NCBI GenBank assembly: GCA_001247695.2
Contig: LGRX02033521.1
Location: 1-64,000 of the forward strand
DNA length: 64,000 nucleotides
Reading direction: 5' to 3'
DNA from: Cymbomonas tetramitiformis
Taxonomy: Eukaryota; Chlorophyta; Pyramimonadophyceae; Pyramimonadales; Pyramimonadaceae
Shown here: piece after piece, positions 53,267 to 63,839 of the stretch
Numbering within the stretch: position 1 is the stretch's first letter
Layout of the letters: each line of letters begins with the position of its first letter
Program-made: the position numbers and the translations under genes
The notes under the pieces: model-generated
Databases searched by the model: none
What the model was told of the DNA's origin: nothing
Seen by the model: only the letters and a program-made list of their open reading frames with translations

Positions 53267-54289
53267 AAGTTTAGGGTCTACTAGCATAATTTAACCCAAG
53301 ATGTCGCCTCGATCCAAGTTGTTGTACTTGCTCTGTACGGTTTACTTAATATGGCCTACCCGGAGTGTGTTGATACAGCTCAAGCATCAGTGGATTCTTC
53401 CAGTTGTTGAGAAATACACTGAAAAGCTGCTTATGGATAAGTTGGGAATCCCAGACGAGAGAAAGAGATGAAAAGTTGAATTCCGATTGCTTCAAGACAC
53501 TTAGAAGCCTGTTTGTTGTCTGCTCAAATTTTGCCTTCGGTAGCAAGTTGGTTGGTCTCCTGCAGGAGCCACGTCATAAGTATGCTTCCGCAGTGCTTCA
53601 AATGTGACTAAGCACGGTCCATTATTTCAAAACGCATTCGAAGCATTTTCGATATTACACGTTTTCTTTCCAAGAATTTCAGGAGAAACAGAATGGCTGT
53701 TCCAGAGAGACGGATTCGAAATCTGGTGTTGTCAGAAATTTATAAACATAACAATGAAACATGATGTATTCATATGCTCTCTGAGGAAAGTGGGCTATCT
53801 ATGTATACCTTGAAAACTTTTCGCAGATGCTAGGAACATTTTGCAGTGAGTTTCTCTTTGGGGAATTGAGATGTATCCTTTTGATGAGATGAGGGCTAAG
53901 TACACAGAAATGTGCATGCAAAAGTCCAAGTTGAGAAGGTAAAACCTGTGAGAGTTTCGGCCAGCTTTCAGTTTCAGATCGGATAACCTTTTGTTGACCA
54001 TCCAAGAAGCATCCAAAGAAAGTGGCATCATCTGTTTTGCCCGAAATGGTGTCATCCAGTGTGAGGAAAACTGGGACCGGAACCTTGCCGCGCCCATAAT
54101 TTTATATTAGTAGAATGGCATCGGTTGTTCAATGAGCAATACGACAATGGATACCGGAGCGCCCACTTTATTGTTAGCCAACGGGTCTTGAAGTTGATCA
54201 ATGATATCTTGCGACGGTGAAATGATTTCTGTCATCAATCATTTTGCAGGGTTTAGAAGAGTGAAATTCACGTATTTTGACCTTGGCGA
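53267..54289. other. Unassigned stretch downstream of EMC3
   Basis: Short frames with some coding character occur (for example LKHQWILPVVEKYTEKLLMD near 53,370-53,440, and TIQEASKESGIICFARNGV near 53,995-54,055), but I could not link them into a gene. They may be exons of an unrecognised gene or chance. Confidence 0.3.
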
Positions 54290-54530
54290 CCGGTTGGCTG
54301 CCTACACTACTTACGAGAATACAACGGGCGGTAGCATTCGTCAGTTTTTGTTGGCAATATTTGTGCCAAGTCTCGGGTTATAACGCACGAGAACCCCTAC
54401 TACTCAACTACTAATTTTCATGGTTTGGGTTTGAAAGAGACAGAATAGACCTAGTAGCTTAGCTTGCAGTCGCGACCGACTGCAAATTGAGCTGATGCGG
54501 CCGCGGATTGGTTCAATCAAGAAGAAAATG
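54290..54530. repeat. Dispersed repeat related to the core of the 41.5-45.0 kb TIR element
   Basis: GTTATAACGCACGAGAACCCC, AATATTTGTGCCAAGT and CTTGCAGTCGCGACCGACTG, then GCTGATGCGGCCGCGGAT, match (as inverted or direct copies) parts of 43,517-43,700 and 44,560-44,730. This is a diverged fragment of the same family. Confidence 0.55.
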
Positions 54531-54780
54531 TTGTGATAGTGTTGTGAATATATGCATATCAGTTACGAACGTTTAAATGCTGGTTTCCTAATGTAATTCG
54601 GCTACTGTGACAACGCGAAAACAGGAATGTTGAGTGATAAAATAATACTGTATGAGCACAGGTAACCATCTAACCGAGACGTCGGCAACGGCAGTCGGAT
54701 AAATATACTAAGAAATATATCCTAAGGAAACCTATACAATAGGGTTTCCGGTCAAATATTGGACTAAGGCGCACAGCGAT

Positions 54781-55251
54781 ATGGGCTGCGCGTCGTATAC
54801 CGCCACGAGTAAGCCGGTCGAATCGGGTCTGTTATCGCAGGAGTTATTAGGGGCTCCACTAGGGGGTCCACTTGGGGGTCAATTAGGGGGATCGGGTCAT
54901 CTCCACCGGTACTATTGTGTCGCAGCTACAAACAGTGGGTGTGCGTGCAGGTCAAGCGGGAAAGCACACTGCGTGTTGCCAACTGCTGACCGACACCGAC
55001 AGACAGCGACGACATCACACCGCACCGGCAGACGAGAGCAGATTGGCGCCCTCTCTACAGATACACGATCGGGCAGGCGGGCGTCACATGTCAAAAATGT
55101 ATTCTCGAATAATGCAATTCATCGTATTCCCCTGGTGATTACTTTTCTATTCCCAAATAGGGTTCATTTCAGTATGAGCGTAGGCAAATGCCGAATATCG
55201 CAGTATGTACGTGGGAAAATGATTCGATGGCAGATGAGCGTAGGCAAATGA
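54781..55251 (+). CDS. Hypothetical ORF, low support
   Basis: A 156-codon frame starting MGCASYTATSKPVESGL. Gly2-Cys3 at the start would suit N-myristoylation and palmitoylation. Residues 20-40 are a Gly/Leu repeat (LGAPLGGPLGGQLGG). A good donor (CACCG|GTACTATTG at about 54,909) could end a first exon after residue 43. Beyond that the frame loses coding character and runs into tandem repeats. It may be a first exon of a real gene whose other exons I cannot identify. Confidence 0.2.
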   Translation: MGCASYTATSKPVESGLLSQELLGAPLGGPLGGQLGGSGHLHRYYCVAATNSGCACRSSGKAHCVLPTADRHRQTATTSHRTGRREQIGALSTDTRSGRRASHVKNVFSNNAIHRIPLVITFLFPNRVHFSMSVGKCRISQYVRGKMIRWQMSVGK

Positions 55252-55320
55252 TTTAATAGCAGTATGAAAGTAGGCAAATTATCTTAATCGCAGTTTACGA
55301 GTAGATAAATGATTGTAATA
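55165..55320 (+). repeat. Degenerate tandem repeats of about 31 bp
   Basis: About five copies of CAGTATGAGCGTAGGCAAATG with variable filler (ATTCGATGGCAGATGAGCGT, GATTTAATAGCAGTATGAAA and so on). Confidence 0.65.
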
Positions 55321-56045
55321 TACTACATTATGTAGCTAAATCATTTAAGTAGGCTGGGGGGACAGCATGCCACATCTGAGAGTCTATGGAAGGGCGGGGG
55401 GCATGTGAAGTGTTGTCCCCCTACAATGGGCAGTCATAGGTGGGAGACGATAGTGAAACGACTTTCACGAAATAAGGATACGTGTACGACGCAGACTTCA
55501 ATTTACTATGAGCGTTCCTGCTGCGGCGCTGGCCAATGCTTAATGAGTGACGTGGACGAAAATCAAACGTTTGTCAACTTGAAATCAAGCGCGCCGGTGG
55601 GCACATAAGCTCGAAGTATATCTGAGTAGTGGGTGAAACAACCCGTCTAAAAATGTATATTAACACAATCCTTGAGCTGTACTAAACTTAAACCTGAAAA
55701 TCCCCGGTACCTCGAAACGTGAACTACGACTATTACTGATGACACACTACAGCACCTCGAATCAGGACGGACTAATCGGAATCGCCAAAGGTCTGTATAG
55801 GGTGTGCATTTTTCTCGGAACAGAAACGGGATCATTTTGGAATAGAAGCGTTGGTGCTATTATTCCGGATTAGAAAAAATAAACTTCGTGAGCTTCCCCA
55901 AAGAATTGTCTTGCTTCTTCAATTGCCCAACGATTGCCGGTACGCGTATTGATAGCAAACGCACAAAATCAAGGACTAATGGAAGAAACATACATACAAC
56001 AAATATGCATATACATATACATACACATACATACACACATATATC
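55321..56045. other. Gene-free stretch
   Basis: No supported gene. It ends in a CATA/CACA microsatellite (55,985-56,043) that abuts the truncated retroelement copy. Confidence 0.5.
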
Positions 56046-56365
56046 GGCGCGGAAGTTCTTCGACAGTTGTGTACAGCGCAGGCAAGAGCGATTTTTCAGG
56101 AGGAGGATGCAACATGGCGCACGCGGAGCTTTTCGGCCTTTTGGTTGCAGCGGATTGTGGTTGCCTTGCACGGCTCGCAGGGCTACGAAATTGCTTGCAG
56201 GGTCAGTCACGATTATCAACATGGGTGAACGCTGGGAATTTACATGCTGTTTTTCTAGGTAGTTGTTTTGGCATTTGAATGAGATTGTTCATTTGCTGTG
56301 CCTTTGACATTTCAATTGTGAGATGTGAACCTTACAATAAAGTTTCTGATACCTCTTTGTATAAT
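56046..56365 (+). pseudogene. 3' end of the retroelement family, copy 2
   Basis: Similar over its whole length to 45,703-46,012. It encodes SARKFFDSCVQRRQERF before a frame change, then the 3' UTR. The 5' end is truncated directly at a microsatellite. Inactive fragment. Confidence 0.7.
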
Positions 56366-57252
56366 TATGTGTAACGTTATTTTGATAATGATAACATCTT
56401 CGATATTGTTATGTATACACAAATACATTGGAATTTGGCAATTGAAATTCATCGATTGAGTTAGCATAACAATCGACATCAATCGCTTACTTAAGTTGAC
56501 AATCGGAATAAATCAATATCCAATCGATAAAAGTCGGAAACGATCGATAAGCCGTTTCCCAATCGATACCAACCCTTGCTGTTAAGCTGCAAGCGCAAAA
56601 CTTCCAAAATGCGAAGTATGCTCGATGAGTCGTCCCTTACCCCTCGTAGCAATCTCCTTACCGAAAAACGACGAGCATATACCTGAAATTCGGCGACTGG
56701 CCTAAGTGTGGGTCAGCCTATTAGAGTGAAGTCAAGTTGCCTTGGAATGAGTTTTTATTTGTGCCTGTTCACTGAGGGTATGTGTGTGATCTTCATATTG
56801 AAAATACTGAAAACATATCTTGATCACTTGAACAAGATACGACTAATACTAATGAAAAAGTGTATGATTCACAAATCAGTGTTCTGAGAACAAGAGGGAA
56901 GATCAAGATAGGTGATTCATTTTCACACATGCTAAAAACTGAGCAAAAGCATGTCACAGCGATCCGGCGACTATCTTGCATGGAAGTTGCTCTGTATTCG
57001 AAAATTTGGTCTTCATACAACACACAAATGGATCGTTTTGTGAAGCCTTCGGCTACATTTTAACTTATATGTTCAGTATATTACAACCTCAACAATCGTA
57101 GAGGAATCAGATTCAGACAGTTAGAACGTTGTGATAAGCTTCGCGTTCTACAGTAAGAAAAGGCCATTTGATGTCCCAAAGGCTGGGCCAGTTAACTAAC
57201 TTATGCGAGCTTAATGTTCGAAAGGTTCGTCCGCCAGTATCTAGTTATCCCT
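56366..57252. other. Gene-free stretch
   Basis: A/T-rich. AATCGATA/ATCGATTG words recur at 56,450-56,570. No coding sequence is supported. Confidence 0.45.
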
Positions 57253-57894
57253 TCACAACTCGGACCTTGTCGTTGCAAATGCCGCGGCCCAGTCGAAGTC
57301 CCGTGGCCGAGACCAGGAAATGTCGCCAGTTACCATGTTTTGATAGAAATATCGCTCCCTCTGATCGTGACCGATGCCGGTCACAACCATCTTCCAAGAG
57401 TCTACCATAGGATGCTTCCACTGCGTCTCTTGGGTCTTCACATTAAAATAGTACACCTCGCCATGGCTTCTTCTCGAATTCCTGTGGGTCACTTGAGCTA
57501 ACTTCTGCTGGAAATAATTTTCACTTTCAGAAACAGAATCTGGTCTAGGAATTTGCAGCCTATCGAAGGAGATCTCTTGGCCGACAGGATGCACGGGCAG
57601 CGGAGATAACTTTTCGACTTTGACTAGTGGTCGGTGAGGTTTCAAATCCGGCTGAGATGAGCTAGAGCTACTAGAAAGGAGGCTAGAGATAAGAAAAAGA
57701 CCAGATATTGTGCTAAAAGCTAGTACTACTAGAAGAAGAAGGGCCGTTGGCGTGCTCTGCTCGTCTCGTCGACGTGGCGAATACACTGGAAGCAGGTCCC
57801 CAGGATTGTTGCCTTTGTGTGTGCTATTTCGGCGCCCGCTAAGGCTTCGGGACATGTACAGCTGCTTGCCGCAGATATACATCTCAGAAAGCAT
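57253..57894 (-). CDS. Single-pass membrane protein with two WW-like motifs
   Basis: Frame of 214 codons from the ATG at 57,894 (MLSEMYICGKQLYM). The N-terminal about 48 residues are basic and polar (SLSGRRN, SPRRRDEQ). A strong transmembrane helix follows (ALLLLVVLAFSTISGLFLIS, about residues 51-73) and then a Ser run. Positive charges before the helix and the domains after it suggest type II topology. Near residue 145 is a WW-type strand pair (GEVYYFNVKTQETQWKHP), and near 178 a second (RERYFYQNMVTGDISWSRP), each with the YYxN...T...W..P pattern; the first Trp of each is weak or missing. WW domains bind Pro-rich ligands. The frame is open for 15 codons upstream, so a 5' exon may be missing. 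Confidence 0.6.
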   Translation of the reverse strand: MLSEMYICGKQLYMSRSLSGRRNSTHKGNNPGDLLPVYSPRRRDEQSTPTALLLLVVLAFSTISGLFLISSLLSSSSSSSQPDLKPHRPLVKVEKLSPLPVHPVGQEISFDRLQIPRPDSVSESENYFQQKLAQVTHRNSRRSHGEVYYFNVKTQETQWKHPMVDSWKMVVTGIGHDQRERYFYQNMVTGDISWSRPRDFDWAAAFATTRSEL

Positions 57895-57939
57895 GTCGCT
57901 GGTATTGATTATCACTTGAGAACCAAAAGGTACAAACAA

Positions 57940-59097
57940 GTGGTGTCGTGCACCGCTGTGGGGATGCCGAAAGCAGAGAGAGGCGCGTCTGACTCCAAGA
58001 GTGAAACTGAGGACTGAATTTCCCAGGTGAGCTTCCTAGCACCTAATTGTAATCGTGGTAATGTAAAGAAATGCACTAAGTTGGCTAATCTTTCAGGGTG
58101 GTGTCCGTTGCAGTGGGAGATAATGTTGCAGGTATTTCGGAAATAACTAGGATGGGCAACTTAACACCAAAATAACAACTGCAAGTTCACTCCGCGTCCG
58201 GAAAGGTCCGCGGCCAGTCCGCGGCCAAAGATGACGGTGGCACGGTCTACTGACGTGGAAATGAGATTTTAATCTCATACGTAAACTAACGCCAAAGATT
58301 TAATCCAACGTTTAATATATTCTCGATCGATATGAGCCGCGTCCACGATGGTACGCGTTACAAGCCGGAGGCGATATTTCCATATTTTAATTATTAGTCA
58401 GCTAATGAATTTTACCCACCGAGTGTCTCAAAGTCGAAAGTGAAAGTCAAGCTCAACTGCTCAAGCGTCATCCGATCGTCATCTGATCGTCAAGGAAGCT
58501 AGGAAGGGTGTGTCACTGTAGCTGTCACAGGGCGGGTGCCGTAAATTGACCTTTTTCTCAGTTTTGAGTTTACTCAATAAATAACATTTTTGTAACAAAT
58601 ACATTTTTGTTCAATAGACTGCAGTGAGCGTTTGGGGGAACTAATTGGCTTCATCGTTTGGAGAGCAGTTGTGTTGCCATCACTGTACTCATTGACTTCA
58701 TTCGGAGAGCAATGTTGTTGTCATCACTGCACGCATTGGCTTCATTCGGAGAGCGCTTGTGTCGCCATCACGTACTCATTGACTTCATTCGGAGAGCAGT
58801 CCAAGGCATGGTATCGATATTCAATATTTTCGATACTATCGATATTCCGATTAATTTTTATTTATTGATAGGAGTTTAGTACATAATAATAATAATATAA
58901 AATTTATGGCTACTATCCTTAATCTAGATCCTCCCACAAGGATCTAGCGCAAATGGGCATTGCGACATTGTATGTCGTATTTCTTGGCCCGGCATATGCT
59001 TTGGGGCATTATTTCTGAACCTTTTGAGTTATTTATAACATTGGTTTGCTTGAAATGTCGATGGTTTGACCTTTAATCTTAGCGTGGTTTGGGTGGG
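57940..59097. other. Gene-free stretch before LTR element F
   Basis: No supported gene. Contains the 41 bp repeats at 58,640-58,800 and (AAT)n near 58,883. The last 14 bases before the LTR (GGTTTGGGTGGG) look like a polypurine tract. Confidence 0.45.
58640..58800 (+). repeat. Four tandem repeats of about 41 bp
   Basis: The core GACTTCATTCGGAGAGCAGT is repeated with GTTGCCATCACTGTACTCATT-type filler; copies differ at several positions. Confidence 0.7.
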
Positions 59098-59437
59098 TGT
59101 CACGGGGGACTAGATATCCAGTACTGCCCCCTGTATGACATTCCTCGATGCACGATGTGACAGACGATGACTGCATTATTCGGCTCGAGACCGCGAGTCA
59201 CAGCGATAGGAGACCGCGAGCCACGTGTTAGAGTACTCGAGCATTACCGTAGCCGTACTCGTACAGCTTTACACAGCGCACGTAGCATAAGCTACTTAGA
59301 CTCTCTTACTCTCATATGATATATCTTTTACAGACATATATCACCCGTTTCAGCCTCATATTTTTGCGTACAACGATAGTATTAAAACACTGATATACAT
59401 AATATTATACCCTATATGTGTTTCAAACTATCTATTA
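59098..59437 (+). repeat. 5' LTR of element F
   Basis: Begins TGTCACGGGGG and ends at the primer-site-like GGTTATG. A GAGACCGCGAG unit occurs twice (about 59,200 and 59,222). Preceded by a purine-rich tract, which would also fit a 3' LTR of a left-hand tandem copy. Confidence 0.55.
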
Positions 59438-59879
59438 GGTTATGTTTGACCACGACGCACCACTGCAATTTCTGATCACACTCCGGATTTCAAATTAGCC
59501 GCCAAACGCGTTTTAAACTGGCAGTCAGCAAAACATTACTTGATGATTGTCTTTTGCGGTTGAACTAACACTCCGCAGGTCGGGCCGGCGTTAATTTTAC
59601 CTTGCCCTTACCTTTTATGATTAGGAATTCTTCTACGATTGCCCTCTCGGCTTTTCAATCAACTTCAATGTCAAAACGCGTTAGTTAATTATCGCATGCT
59701 CTGTCAAAATTTGAGGGACGCCTTAGATTTTAGGTTCATTAGGAGCATTTACCGCGGAAGCGCTGGCAAATTTTTTAAAAATTAACAAAACTTAACGAAA
59801 ATCTACATCTCCAACCCTACGAGAACGACTTGCGCAACATCGTCACCTCCACCAACTCCAACGGTCTGGAAGGACTACC

Positions 59880-62606
59880 ATGTCGTCGTTCACGCCAACT
59901 ACAACACCGGGATCCCAACCACCAACCGAAGAGCGTAATCCACTTGCTCAACGACGTTTATTTACTTCACGTCAACCTCTTTCGCCATCTCCAACAATCG
60001 AAGAAGTCTCCATTACGACCAACGCCCTTCTTCAAGATGTCCATGCGCTCACCGCCAACATGGCTGAGCTCGTCACCACCACCCTCGCCTCGCTTGGATC
60101 AGCATTTCAGCGTTCATCTGCCCAGACCGACGAGATCTACGAGAATTACGTCACGAAAAAGGAACTCAGCGACATCAACCAACTCAACGAGACCGTCATC
60201 AACGACTTAATCAAAGTACGAGACGAGTGCGTCAACGCCACCTTACTGGCTCGCACTATGGCAAGTAGAACTACTTCATCTTCGACGCCATCTTCAGTCG
60301 TAATTACTTCGGACAAGATGTTTGACACCACCAAGGAATTGGAAACTATTCCAGAAGTGACGCCATTGGAACATCGAGATGGCCACGCACTTCCTCCAAC
60401 CAAGATCAAGCACATCATGGACGACAACACCAACGCCTACAACACGCGCTCCACAACCCCTGACGTCACTCCACTTCTGAAGCAGTTAAAGACCGCCTAC
60501 TACGCCCTCACGGATATTCACGAGCGTCAACAACAACGAGATCTTCAATTGAACTTTCTCACCACGGGCGGCGACATTGTCTTCAAGCGGTTCTGCGACG
60601 CCCTGACCCGTGTCCTCACCGCCACTCGACCTGGCCACGCCCCAGCACTACTTAATCTTCAACGCCGACTGAAGGACGAGGCCTACGACGGTATCTCCAA
60701 CGGTATTCTGGCTCAACTTCTACTTGCGGCCACTTGTGGCAACACACAAATTGTGTTGTCACAAATTGTGCAGAGCTCCCCACAGGCTCAAGTGGACGGG
60801 AGGCTGCTTTTGCTGCACGTGCACTGCCGCCTTATCACCTACCCCCCCTCCCTGGACAACTCCTTCCTCACCAAGGCCAAAGCCCTCCGAATCTCTGAGT
60901 CCGAGGACCCCGCCGTGAAGCTCAACACCTTCACCACCCTCATTGGCAACCACAGGCAGCTCCACCCCGCCTTCTCTGGACAGCAGGAGCAGGAGGTCCT
61001 CATCGAGATCTTACGGGCCTCCCAGGACACGGCCGAGCACCTGTTCTCCATCCCTCTGTACTTCGAGGTCATCCGTGCCTACGACGAGGACAACCGCCTG
61101 ACCGCCTCTGGCTACCCCGGTGGTCTTCAGAAGTTCATTGAGGCCATCGGGAAGGTATGGTACACCCAGGGCTCTGCCCACCATTCCCAGCTCCCTGGCT
61201 CTTCATCCCGCCCCCGAGCTGCCTCCATGACGGGGGAAGTCCGTGAGGGGGGGCGGGGCTCGGCTGACAAGACCAAGCCGAAGGAGAAGCACCCTGGTGG
61301 GAAGAGCGGAAAGGGGGGCAAGGGGGGCAAGGGCACGCACCCTCGGGCTACCACACCACCCCCATCCAGGCCCCGCTCACCACTACGGGGCGGCACCATA
61401 GCTGACTTCCTAGAGCATGAGAAGGCCCTGTACAAGGCGGCCAAGTCCAAGCACTCTGGCTCCACCAACAAGGACTCCACCCCCTCTGGCACCTGGAATG
61501 GCCTGAAGTTCACCCCCTCCGACCCCAATGACAAGTCCATTGGCCACCCCTGCCGCTCCTGCAAGTTCAAGCACGGCAAGACCGTCACCAACTCCCTCGG
61601 CAGGTTCGGTTGTCCCTGCACACTGGCTGAGAAGGCCGACATGTGGGTGAAAGCCGGCCCCCCTCCATCTGTGTTCTGTGAACCATGTCTCCGCCCCCCA
61701 TCCCTCCACACCCGCACCCCCTGCCACCCCCACCCCACCCCCCTCCGACAGTGCTTCAGCCAGCACCGCATCCGAGCTGGCAGCCCTCCGGCAAGAGGTT
61801 GCACACCGTGAGCAACCACCCCTCCGCCACCCCCCCACCGCTCTGAGCTGCACCATCCAGCTAAAGCAGTCAGCTTCCAGGCAGACCAGGAGTTTGAGGA
61901 GACTGAGTGGCCCGCCCTCACCAGTAAGCCCTGGATCCCCCAGATCTCTGGCTCGTCACCTCACCCACCTCCCACGGCTTCGGTCAACCACTTCTCCCCC
62001 AATCCCTTCAGCTCTCTCTCCCCCTCCGCCTCTCCACCCGACACCCAGTTCTCCTTCCCCCAGCTGGAGCCCCCCGCCCTCTTTGCCTTCAGGTACTTTG
62101 ACACCGTCACGGCTACTGACTTGAGGGAGGACCCGGACCACGAGGACCCGTCTTGGGAGAAGACGAAGCGGCAGAGGAAGCGGGAGAAGCAGAAGAAGAA
62201 GGCCAGGCAGCAGCAGCAGAAGCATGACCGGCAGCACCAGGTAGCTGAGTCACTGGCTTCGGCCAACATCACCGCCACCGCCCCAGTCCAGACAGACATC
62301 ACCGTGGACTGCAACACCCAGTGCCCTGTGCCCTACCTGACTGACCTCCTGACCGGCAGCACCTCAGTGGCCTCCACCATCTCCGAGGACACTCTGGACA
62401 CTGCCACCACCCCTCCCACCTCCACCACTCCCCTCCCACCACCATCATCACCTCCCGGCTGCCATCAGCCTGAGCCTCGGGCCATTGATATCCCCCCAGC
62501 CACCACAATTGCACCTGACACTGCATGCATCCATACTGCAGTGCCTGGGATGGGGATGCATTGCAGTGTCGCTATCATCAGATATCGGGCACAGGTCCGG
62601 ATTTGA
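59880..62606 (+). CDS. gag of element F, with internal stop and split by a hAT-like element
   Basis: An open frame of 643 codons runs from the ATG at 59,880 to TGA at 61,809-61,811 and stays open in the same frame to 62,606. The N-terminal 120 residues are polar, with a helix (ITTNALLQDVHALTANMAEL). Residues about 190-440 form the helical gag core (LNFLTTGGDIVFKRFCDALT, DGRLLLLHVHCRLITYPP, EQEVLIEILRASQDTAEHLF). A Lys/Gly-rich basic stretch (GGKSGKGGKGGKG) and a Cys/His cluster follow (CRSCKFKHG from residue 558, then CPC). After the TGA the frame reads Pro-rich, then basic (KTKRQRKREKQKKKARQQQQK), and continues past the hAT-like insertion to the window end. Whether the TGA is read through or is a mutation cannot be told. 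A +1 frame near 61,680-61,830 is also open, so compensating frameshifts are an alternative. Confidence 0.65.
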
Positions 62607-63839
62607 GAACTGCATAGGTCCCATATAGGTCCGCGCGGTCCGTCATAATACTTCGACAGGTCCCCTATAGGTCCGCGCGGTCCCAAAAAATTCGGTCCCA
62701 AAATATCACAAATGTATGGATCCCGCTAGAACGAGCGTGCTTGCGGGCCGAATGTGATATGCGACTTCGCTTATATTTTATAGGAATAAACACGCCCAAC
62801 ATGCAAACATGATAAGCAACTCACGCTCAACATGGAAAGCACACTTTTCACATGATGCCACGCAAAATTGCACGAACAAAATAAGGTGGAGGTGGACACC
62901 TGCTTTGCGTTGTCTGGGCTGGCTGGGAGGTTGCTGAGCGGTGTTTACTGCAGCCTGGGCTTGAACAGCACGCTCATGCTTTCTACGTTGCTTCGCAGCA
63001 GCAGAAGAAGTTCCAGACGCCGAAGACGTCGCAGGCGCTTTCTTGAAAACAATGCTGCATTTGAGGAACGAAACTCGAAGTGTTTTCTTTGGAGGAACGT
63101 CATCGGCGACTACGCTACGTGTTGCTGAAACGTTGCTGCGCTGTTGGTTATCTTCAGCGGGTTGATCCAAGCCAACCGCAACACTACTTGGAAATGTTTG
63201 AGCGCTTTCAGTGTTTTCAATGGGCGTGGCAGTGAATCTAACCTCCCCCCAAGAACTATCAGAATGAGGAGACACGCGCGTTTCAGTGATCAGAAGCGCA
63301 GGTCTGGTACCATCGATTGGCGTCACTTCGCACGACAGCGTTCGCTCAATTTCGAGGACTCCTTGTGAAGGAGATACTCCATACGCTCGGCCACACAACA
63401 ACCCACATAAAACTAATAGCAATATACGGTGCTTCATAGCGCTGACTAATAATATTTGGCCCCTTAGAAAGACTTGGAAAATGTAAACCACTTAGGGCTT
63501 ACCATTACTAGCGTGGACAGAATGCCGAGTCATTCCCACCAGATCGTGATGGCATAATATTCATCTAGCGGTGTAGCAAGAACACCTGAGAATGATCGCC
63601 CGACCTGCAAGGAGATTTCTCGATAGGTCCGCCGTAGGTCCACGCGGAGATCCGGACCGGTCCAATATTGGAGAATGTGGACAGGTCCCTCATAGGCCCA
63701 CGCGGTCAGGCCAAAACCGGGCTTATCGGCTCATAGGTCCGAACCGAATCGAGCCGTAGGTCCCTGATAGGTCCGAGGTACCATTTTGAGGGCCTCGATA
63801 GGTCCAGGACCGGTCCCATAGGCCTTGACAGCGACACTG
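62564..63839. mobile_element. hAT-like non-autonomous element with cargo ORF
   Basis: The ends are CAGTGTCGCT and its inverse AGCGACACTG. The 8 bp duplication ATGCATTG flanks it exactly (62,556-62,563 and 63,840-63,847). CAG-type ends and 8 bp duplications are typical of hAT. Both subterminal regions (62,606-62,695 and 63,620-63,825) are filled with ATAGGTCC/TAGGTCCGCGCGGTCC words in both orientations, as expected for transposase-binding sites. No transposase is present; one minus-strand ORF occupies the middle. Confidence 0.8.
62778..63437 (-). CDS. Putative secreted protein carried by the hAT-like element
   Basis: Frame of 219 codons from the ATG at 63,437. The start MKHRILLLVLCGLLCGRAYG is a textbook signal peptide (basic n-region, Leu-rich core, cleavage expected after AYG). 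The mature part (VSPSQGVLEIERTLSCEV, TRPALLITETRVS, WGEVRFTATPIE) alternates hydrophobic and polar residues as in beta strands. It then becomes basic and low-complexity (Ala/Ser-rich, KQRRKHERAVQAQAA, Pro/Gln-rich). The last 30 codons are hydrophobic again. The ORF spans the middle of the element between the subterminal repeats. I recognise no family; it could be a captured first exon of a host gene or chance. Confidence 0.4.
   Translation of the reverse strand: MKHRILLLVLCGLLCGRAYGVSPSQGVLEIERTLSCEVTPIDGTRPALLITETRVSPHSDSSWGEVRFTATPIENTESAQTFPSSVAVGLDQPAEDNQQRSNVSATRSVVADDVPPKKTLRVSFLKCSIVFKKAPATSSASGTSSAAAKQRRKHERAVQAQAAVNTAQQPPSQPRQRKAGVHLHLILFVQFCVASCEKCAFHVERELLIMFACWACLFL

Noticed and set aside
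55934..56043. CATA/CACA-rich stretch as a possible LINE tail
   Set aside because: It lies at the 5' side of the truncated copy, not at its 3' end; treated as a simple microsatellite.
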